From: JBOGEN01 sp050743265
GTDB lineage: Bacteria > Actinomycetota > Actinomycetes > JBOGEN01
Direction of reading: 5' to 3'
DNA: 18,264 nt
Assembly (NCBI GenBank): GCA_050743265.1
Contig: JBOGEN010000042.1
Location: 1-18,264, forward strand
Every line of letters begins with the position of its first letter. The stretch's first letter is position 1. The notes below the pieces were generated by a model. It was not told the origin of the DNA, did not search any database, and saw only the letters and a list, made by a program, of their open reading frames with translations. The position numbers and the translations under genes are program-made. Shown here piece after piece: positions 13,874 through 18,264 of the stretch.

Positions 13874-15253
13874 ATGGCAACGGCACGGATGGACGCACTC
13901 GTGATCTTCGGGGCGACGGGTGACCTGGCCAAGCTGGAGACGTTCCCGGCGCTGGTGGGCCTGGTCGGGCGCGGCGTGCTGCACGTCCCGGTGATCGGCG
14001 TGAGCAAGCAGGGCTGGGGCCTCGACGAGTTCCGCACGTACGCCGCCGACTCGCTGCGCCAGAACGGCATGGACCCGGACGGCGACGCGGCGAAGCGGAT
14101 GCTCGACCTGCTCCAGTACGTCGACGGCGACCTCACGGACGACGCGACGTACCAGGCCGTGGCGGACATGCTGCCGCGCAACCCGCAGACACTGTTCTAC
14201 CTCGAGGTGCCGCCGTCCCTGTTCGCGACGATCGCCCACGGCATCGCCAACGCGGGGCTGTCGGACGGCGCGCGGGTCATGGTGGAGAAGCCGTTCGGCA
14301 CCGACCTTCGCAGCGCACGCGCGCTGAACAACACGATGCACTCGCTCTTCGACGAAGACCGCATCTACCGCGTCGACCACTGGCTCGGCCTGGACCCGGT
14401 GGAGAACGTGCTGTTCGCCCGGTTCGCCAACACGCTGTTCGAGCCGCTGCTCAACCGGACGCACGTGGAGAGCATCCAGATCACCATGGCCGAGGCGTTC
14501 GACGTGTCCGACCGCGGCGAGTTCTACGACCGGACCGGTGCGATCCGTGACGTGCTGCAGAACCACATGCTGCAGGTGCTCGCGACCGTGCTCGTCGACC
14601 CGCCGCCAGGCGAGGGGCTCGAGAACCTGCGCGCGGAGAAGGCCAACGTCGTGCACGCGATCCGTCCGATGTCACCGAGGCGTACGGTGCGCGGCCAGTA
14701 CAAGGGCTACCGCCAGGTCGACGGGGTCGCGTCCGACTCGACCGTGGAGACGTACGTCGCGGTCCGTCTCACGGCCGACACCTGGCGCTGGGCGGGGGTC
14801 CCCATCCTCATCCGGGCCGGCAAGTGCCTCCCCGTCACCGCGACCGAGGTCACGCTCACGCTGCGTCGCCCGCCGCAGAACGTGTTCGGGCTGCAGCCCT
14901 TCCGCGGCGTGAACGCGCTCCGCTTCCGGGTCTGGCCCGACGCCGAGATCGGCCTCACCCTCGCGACGAAGAAGCCGGGCGCGGAGATGGCGCCCCAGGT
15001 CGAGGAGCTCTCCCTGGCGCACGACCCCGGGTCGGACATGCGCCCGTACGACCGGCTCATCGGGGCGGCGCTGGCCGGGGAGCGATGGCTGTTCGCCCGC
15101 CAGGAGACCGTCGAGGCCGCGTGGAAGGTGGTCGGTCCCGTCCTCGGCGACGCCGTGCCGGTGCACCCGTACGCCAAGGGAACGTGGGGTCCCGCGGAGG
15201 CCGACAGACTGCTGCCCAAGGGCGAGTCCTGGCTGAACCCGACCGTCCGGTAG
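13874..15253 (+). CDS. glucose-6-phosphate dehydrogenase family protein, zwf1-like and divergent
   Basis: The 459-aa protein is recognisable throughout as a glucose-6-phosphate dehydrogenase family member, most like the shorter actinobacterial Zwf1 branch (mycobacterial Rv1121 type). Seen in order are dinucleotide-binding GATGDLAK (13-20), EKPFG with Lys139, VDHWLG with His169, YDRTGAIRDVLQNHMLQ with His231, VASDSTVETYVA and GTWGPAEAD. The catalytic His231 and the Asp168-His169 pair are kept. The family signature DHYLGK reads DHWLGL: the Lys that contacts the substrate phosphate in the Leuconostoc enzyme is Leu173. True substrate and cofactor are therefore open. ATG 13874 follows GGAGGG at seven bases. 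It is divergent from pcaI, and a role in NADPH supply for PobA is conceivable but unproven. A strong hairpin follows the stop. Confidence 0.85.
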   Translation: MATARMDALVIFGATGDLAKLETFPALVGLVGRGVLHVPVIGVSKQGWGLDEFRTYAADSLRQNGMDPDGDAAKRMLDLLQYVDGDLTDDATYQAVADMLPRNPQTLFYLEVPPSLFATIAHGIANAGLSDGARVMVEKPFGTDLRSARALNNTMHSLFDEDRIYRVDHWLGLDPVENVLFARFANTLFEPLLNRTHVESIQITMAEAFDVSDRGEFYDRTGAIRDVLQNHMLQVLATVLVDPPPGEGLENLRAEKANVVHAIRPMSPRRTVRGQYKGYRQVDGVASDSTVETYVAVRLTADTWRWAGVPILIRAGKCLPVTATEVTLTLRRPPQNVFGLQPFRGVNALRFRVWPDAEIGLTLATKKPGAEMAPQVEELSLAHDPGSDMRPYDRLIGAALAGERWLFARQETVEAAWKVVGPVLGDAVPVHPYAKGTWGPAEADRLLPKGESWLNPTVR

Positions 15254-15268
15254 GCGCCGGACCGTGCG

Positions 15269-15304
15269 AGGGGCCGAGGGGTGGCGTCCACCCACTCGGC
15301 CCCT
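15269..15304. terminator. strong hairpin, bidirectional terminator
   Basis: AGGGGCCGAGGGGTGG (15269-15284) pairs with CCACCCACTCGGCCCCT (15288-15304) over 16 bp with a single bulged A and a 3-nt loop. It lies between the convergent dehydrogenase (+) and membrane-protein (-) genes. A further pair GGCGCCG/CGGCGCC flanks it at 15253-15259 and 15315-15321. Confidence 0.75.
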
Positions 15305-15327
15305 ACGAGCCCCACGGCGCCGCAGCG

Positions 15328-15789
15328 CTAGGAGCTCTTCAACTCCCTGCCGTGCACGGTCAGCGCGTAGATGACGAGGACGTCGATCACGATCATCATG
15401 ATCGCCCACAGCGGGAACGCCGCCAGGAACGCGATGTTCACCATGGCGCTGCCCAGCGCCAGAAGGACACCGATGACCCGCGCCCACATCATGCCCGCCA
15501 TCACGCCCAGGCCCGCAAGACCGATCACGACGCCGAGGATGAGGTGCGTCCAGCCCCAGCCGGTGTAGTCCACGCTCACGAGCAGGTTGTCATCGCGGAC
15601 GACGAAGTAGTCGTCGTTGAAGAGCGCGGTCAGTCCGGCGATGGCCTGGAAGATGCCGACCATGATCATCATGAAGCCGGCGAAGATGACCCAACCCACC
15701 CAACCTGTCGTCTCGGGCGGGCCCTCCCGGGCAGTCTGGCGCGGCACGCTGACGGACTGGCCGAGCCCCGACTCCTGTGTCTCACTCAT
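15328..15789 (-). CDS. four-helix membrane protein, DUF7144-like
   Basis: The 153-aa integral membrane protein has a short polar N-terminus and four predicted helices at about 31-55, 79-100, 103-122 and 124-145. Conserved-looking features are GWVIFAGFMMIMVGIFQAIAG in helix 1, the polar loop ending in VDYTGWGWTHLILG, and MWARVIGVLLA leading into helix 3. This is the pattern of the actinobacterial DUF7144 family, whose function is unknown. ATG 15789 has GGAAGGGGAA six bases upstream; a GTG two codons earlier and longer frames reaching 15906 are less likely. It follows the ClC gene on the same strand after 113 bp that hold no recognised gene, and could be co-transcribed with it. Confidence 0.82.
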   Translation of the reverse strand: MSETQESGLGQSVSVPRQTAREGPPETTGWVGWVIFAGFMMIMVGIFQAIAGLTALFNDDYFVVRDDNLLVSVDYTGWGWTHLILGVVIGLAGLGVMAGMMWARVIGVLLALGSAMVNIAFLAAFPLWAIMMIVIDVLVIYALTVHGRELKSS

Positions 15790-15902
15790 GTGCACTTCCC
15801 CTTCCTGCCCGGGTCCGGGGCCCGTCGTTCGGCGGCTCCTCGTTGACCCGTGCATGACGACCCGAGCGACCTGAGCGTGCGGCCCCGCGGGTCTCGCCGA
15901 CC

Positions 15903-17279
15903 TCATCCTTTACGGGTGACCTGGCCTCCGGCCGCGTGCTCCCCGGGCCCTCGGGGACGCGGCTGGGTCGGAGGGCCGGTCGTGGCACCGGTGGGCGCGC
16001 CGGCCGGTGCAGGTTTCGGGGCAAGCCGGGCGGCAGCCAGGTACGCCACCACGACCGCGACGATCACCAGCGGCATGACGTCCAGGCCGTCCTTGCCGAG
16101 GAGCAGGGTGGCGAGCAGGACGGACGTCAACGGGAGCTGCAGCATCACCGCAGCCATCGCCCCGATGCCCATCGCGGTGCCGGCGACGGGGTTCAGTCCT
16201 GGGAGGTGCGAGAGGGCCAGACCTCCCGCCGCGCCGAGCAGCATCGACGGGAACACCGGCCCTCCCCTGAAGCTGCCGAGCGACACGGCGTACGCCAGGC
16301 CCTTGCACATCAGCAGCAGGACGAGCGCCCCGGCCGTGTAGTCGGCGGTCCCGCTGACCAGCGGGCCCACGGCGTCCTGTCCAGAGAAGAGCACCTCGGA
16401 GGTGCTCCGGTCGGTGAGCGCGGCGTAGCCGAAGGCGAGCCCGGCGACCGCCAGCCCCGCCACCGGGGTCAGCAGCACCATCCGGGGCTCGACGCGCGGA
16501 CGGACCTCCTGCCCGAGCCACCGGATGCCGGTGCCGAAGACGGCCGCCGCCAGCCCGATGACCAGCGCCCAGCCGAACTCGGCAACGTCGGGGCCGCCGT
16601 AGGCGGGAAGGCCGGGGATCGCCAGCGAGTACGTCCCGAGCCCGGTCCAGGCGTCCAGCCCGACGAAGATGAGCGAGCCGACTCCCGCGGACAGCAGGCC
16701 CGGGAGCAGCACTAACCCGAGGGTCGCGCCGCCGAGCCCCGACGCCTCCATGAGCAGGAACGCGCCGAGCAGCGGGGAGCCGAGCAGAGTGCTGATGGCG
16801 GCGAAGCTCCCGGACGAGGCCACCACGGACACGGTCCGCGCCGGTACGTCCCGCCGGAGCGACCGGACGGCCAGGGCCGCCAGTCCCGCTCCGAGGGCGA
16901 TGAGCGGGGCCTCCGGGCCGAGCACGACACCGAGGGCCAGCGACGTCACTGCCGCCAGCACGACGCCGGGAAGCTCGAGCGCGGACGGCGGCCCGCTCGC
17001 GTGGAAGCCCTCGCTGGGTGGGTGCCCACCCGTGCCGGGCAGGTAGCGCAGGGTCAGTCCCACGAGCAGCCCCGCGAGGGCGAGCCACGGCAGGGGCCAC
17101 CAGTCCGGGTCCTTGCCGAGCCCGAGCGAGCGCGGCAGGTCAGTGAAGACGGCGTCCTGGAGGACGTCCACGAGCGCGAGGAAGCCGTACGCGATCGCCG
17201 AGATCGGCACGCCGAGGACCGCCGCCAGCAGGAGCAGCCCCAGGTACCCGCGAGAGCGCAAGACCGTCCGGGGATCCAT
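15903..17279 (-). CDS. ClC-family chloride channel/antiporter-like membrane protein
   Basis: The 458-aa multi-helix protein matches bacterial ClC proteins in length. The gating-glutamate motif appears as LGPEAPLIALG with Glu123, equivalent to the G(K/R)EGP glutamate 148 of the E. coli exchanger. GSPLLGAFLLMEAS (167-180) and GSFRGGPVFPSMLLGA (335-350) match the other ClC signatures. Two departures stand out. The position matching the internal proton-transfer glutamate (E. coli Glu203) is Ala179, and the GSGIP selectivity motif is degenerate (GTGGHPPSEG, 82-91). This hints at channel-like or weakly coupled transport of Cl- or another anion. ATG 17279 lacks a clear ribosome site; GTG 17291 is an in-frame alternative. 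The frame remains open to 17699, but that part overlaps the divergent lipoprotein gene and is not credible. Confidence 0.88.
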   Translation of the reverse strand: MDPRTVLRSRGYLGLLLLAAVLGVPISAIAYGFLALVDVLQDAVFTDLPRSLGLGKDPDWWPLPWLALAGLLVGLTLRYLPGTGGHPPSEGFHASGPPSALELPGVVLAAVTSLALGVVLGPEAPLIALGAGLAALAVRSLRRDVPARTVSVVASSGSFAAISTLLGSPLLGAFLLMEASGLGGATLGLVLLPGLLSAGVGSLIFVGLDAWTGLGTYSLAIPGLPAYGGPDVAEFGWALVIGLAAAVFGTGIRWLGQEVRPRVEPRMVLLTPVAGLAVAGLAFGYAALTDRSTSEVLFSGQDAVGPLVSGTADYTAGALVLLLMCKGLAYAVSLGSFRGGPVFPSMLLGAAGGLALSHLPGLNPVAGTAMGIGAMAAVMLQLPLTSVLLATLLLGKDGLDVMPLVIVAVVVAYLAAARLAPKPAPAGAPTGATTGPPTQPRPRGPGEHAAGGQVTRKG

Positions 17280-17303
17280 GTCGGCGGCCACGACCCCACG
17301 CTG

Positions 17304-17336
17304 CCCAGGGCTCGATGGCCGGGCATCACCCCTGGG
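17304..17336. promoter_or_regulatory. inverted repeat in the ClC/lipoprotein divergent promoter region
   Basis: CCCAGGG (17304-17310) and CCCTGGG (17330-17336) form 7-bp arms 26 bp apart, centre to centre, in the 73-bp gap between the two divergent genes. The arrangement could serve as an operator or a leader hairpin. Short GC-rich arms also arise by chance here. Confidence 0.25.
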
Positions 17337-17352
17337 GGATGAGGAAGCCGCG

Positions 17353-18264
17353 ATGATGTCGGTCATGCCAGCCGCCGGGACCCCCCACGTCCCCAGCCCC
17401 GGGGTCAGGCGGGCCCTCCGGGTCGGTGTCGCGCTCGCGGTGATGGTGGTCGCCGCGTGCTCGTCGCCCGGAGCGGACCCGAACCCCGTCCCGACCGGCG
17501 GAGCCGCCCGGGGCACCGACTCCCCCGACCGAGCCGGACCGGGGAGGGCCGCCGCCGCGCGCCCCGCCCCCGACTCCCGACAGGACGGAAGGAAGTGCCA
17601 CGACGGGACGTGCCCGCGCCGCGACGTGCTCCGCTGGGAGTCGGTGCCGTACACGAGGCCCGTGCCCTGCGGCAGCGGGACGACGTGCCGGCTCACCATG
17701 GACGTGCACGCCCCGGTCGCCAGCGGGCCGTGGCCCGTGGTGGTGCTTCTCCCCGGGGGGCCGAGCCCGCCCGGCGACTACACGTACGTGAACGACGACG
17801 CCGTCCGTCTCGCGTCGGACGGGGCGGTCGTCATGAGCGCCGGATGGCGTCAGGCGCCCGACTGGGGCGGCGGGTGGCCGTCCTCGTTCCGGGACGTGGC
17901 CTGCGCGGTCCGCGTCGCACGGGCGTTCGGCCCCCGGTACGGGGCAGGACGAGACCACGTGACACTCGCCGGGCACTCGCTCGGAGGCTGGGCCGCCGCG
18001 GTCGTCGGCCTCACCTCGCCGCCGCTCGCGGCTCCGCCCGGCACCTGCCGCGCCGTCACCGGGTCGGCCCGCCCGGACGCGGTCGTCTCGCTGGCCGGTG
18101 CCGTCGACGAGGTGCGAAACCGGGGCCTCGGCACCGGATGGGTGCGGGCGTTCTTCGGTGGGACGCGCGCGGAGCGCCCCGGCGCCTGGGACGCGGCCGA
18201 CCCGTACGCCCTGGCGGGGTCACGACCCGGTCGCGCCGACCGCGTCCCGGTCACGGTCGTGACC
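17353..18264 (+). CDS. alpha/beta-hydrolase-fold lipoprotein, 3' end beyond the window
   Basis: 304 codons are open from ATG 17353 to the last base with no stop. The N-terminus is a lipoprotein signal: RRALR, a hydrophobic run, and lipobox VAAC with Cys36, so the protein is probably anchored outside the cell membrane. A low-complexity Pro/Ala/Gly/Arg linker follows (about 37-76), then four closely spaced cysteines (about 78-112). The hydrolase core shows VVVLLPGGPSPPGDY, with an oxyanion-type GG at about 135-136, and the nucleophile elbow AGHSLGGW with Ser209. The catalytic Asp and His would lie beyond the window. It is probably an esterase or lipase-like enzyme; the substrate cannot be named. 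GAGGAA lies six bases before the ATG. It is divergent from the ClC gene. Confidence 0.85.
   Translation, partial: MMSVMPAAGTPHVPSPGVRRALRVGVALAVMVVAACSSPGADPNPVPTGGAARGTDSPDRAGPGRAAAARPAPDSRQDGRKCHDGTCPRRDVLRWESVPYTRPVPCGSGTTCRLTMDVHAPVASGPWPVVVLLPGGPSPPGDYTYVNDDAVRLASDGAVVMSAGWRQAPDWGGGWPSSFRDVACAVRVARAFGPRYGAGRDHVTLAGHSLGGWAAAVVGLTSPPLAAPPGTCRAVTGSARPDAVVSLAGAVDEVRNRGLGTGWVRAFFGGTRAERPGAWDAADPYALAGSRPGRADRVPVTVVT

Noticed and set aside
13628..14656. Upstream extension of the pcaI frame
   Set aside because: It overlaps the divergent dehydrogenase gene; conserved CoA-transferase sequence and a strong ribosome site begin at 13627.
17280..17699. Upstream extension of the ClC frame
   Set aside because: It overlaps the plus-strand lipoprotein gene, which has a lipobox, hydrolase motifs and a ribosome site. 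The extension has no ClC homology.
1..18264. Mobile elements, CRISPR arrays, tRNA or rRNA genes, restriction or phage-defence systems
   Set aside because: No transposase or integrase, spaced repeats, cloverleaf or rRNA sequence, nuclease or methylase motifs were seen on either strand. The only repeats are the short ones listed.

Overview
The window is very GC-rich DNA with strongly C/G-biased third codon positions. It holds a protocatechuate (beta-ketoadipate) gene set of actinobacterial type, an Rv1121-like glucose-6-phosphate dehydrogenase relative, a DUF7144-type membrane protein and a lipobox lipoprotein. Together these point to a high-GC actinobacterium, possibly a Micrococcales soil or plant-litter organism. 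That placement is inference; there is no rRNA in the window.

Layout. 1-111 is the 3' end of a MetE-like methionine synthase gene. 249-2443 (+) carries pobA, which makes protocatechuate from 4-hydroxybenzoate, and an aldose-1-epimerase-like gene, ending in a perfect GC hairpin. 2506-3681 (-) is a leaderless subtilisin-like protease with its own candidate promoter. 3863-8405 (-) carries pcaC, an IclR-type regulator, an MFS permease and an aromatic-type aldehyde dehydrogenase. 8598-9143 (+) is a small secreted protein lying head-on inside the pca region. 9185-13627 (-) is a tight pcaI-pcaJ-pcaH-pcaG-pcaB operon with overlapping or closely spaced genes. 13874-15253 (+) is a divergent zwf1-like dehydrogenase ending in a strong bidirectional hairpin. 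15328-17279 (-) carries a four-helix membrane protein and a ClC-type chloride transporter. 17353 to the right edge (+) is the 5' part of an alpha/beta-hydrolase lipoprotein.

How the genes fit together. The permease would import an aromatic acid or aldehyde, and the aldehyde dehydrogenase would oxidise aldehydes to acids. PobA converts 4-hydroxybenzoate to protocatechuate and PcaHG opens the ring. PcaB and PcaC take the product to the enol-lactone, and PcaIJ loads beta-ketoadipate with CoA. Two steps are not encoded here: PcaD (enol-lactone hydrolase) and PcaF (thiolase). In Streptomyces-type clusters (pcaIJFHGBL) pcaF lies between pcaJ and pcaH, and PcaD is fused to PcaC as PcaL.

The most interesting signal is a 15-bp imperfect palindrome, TTYYGSCYAGCGGAA. 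It occurs once, in the same orientation, 74-92 bp upstream of pobA, of the permease and of pcaI. It is a candidate operator linking the three aromatic transcription units, presumably for the IclR regulator. No mobile element, CRISPR array, tRNA or rRNA was seen, and no gene-free stretch exceeds 300 bases.
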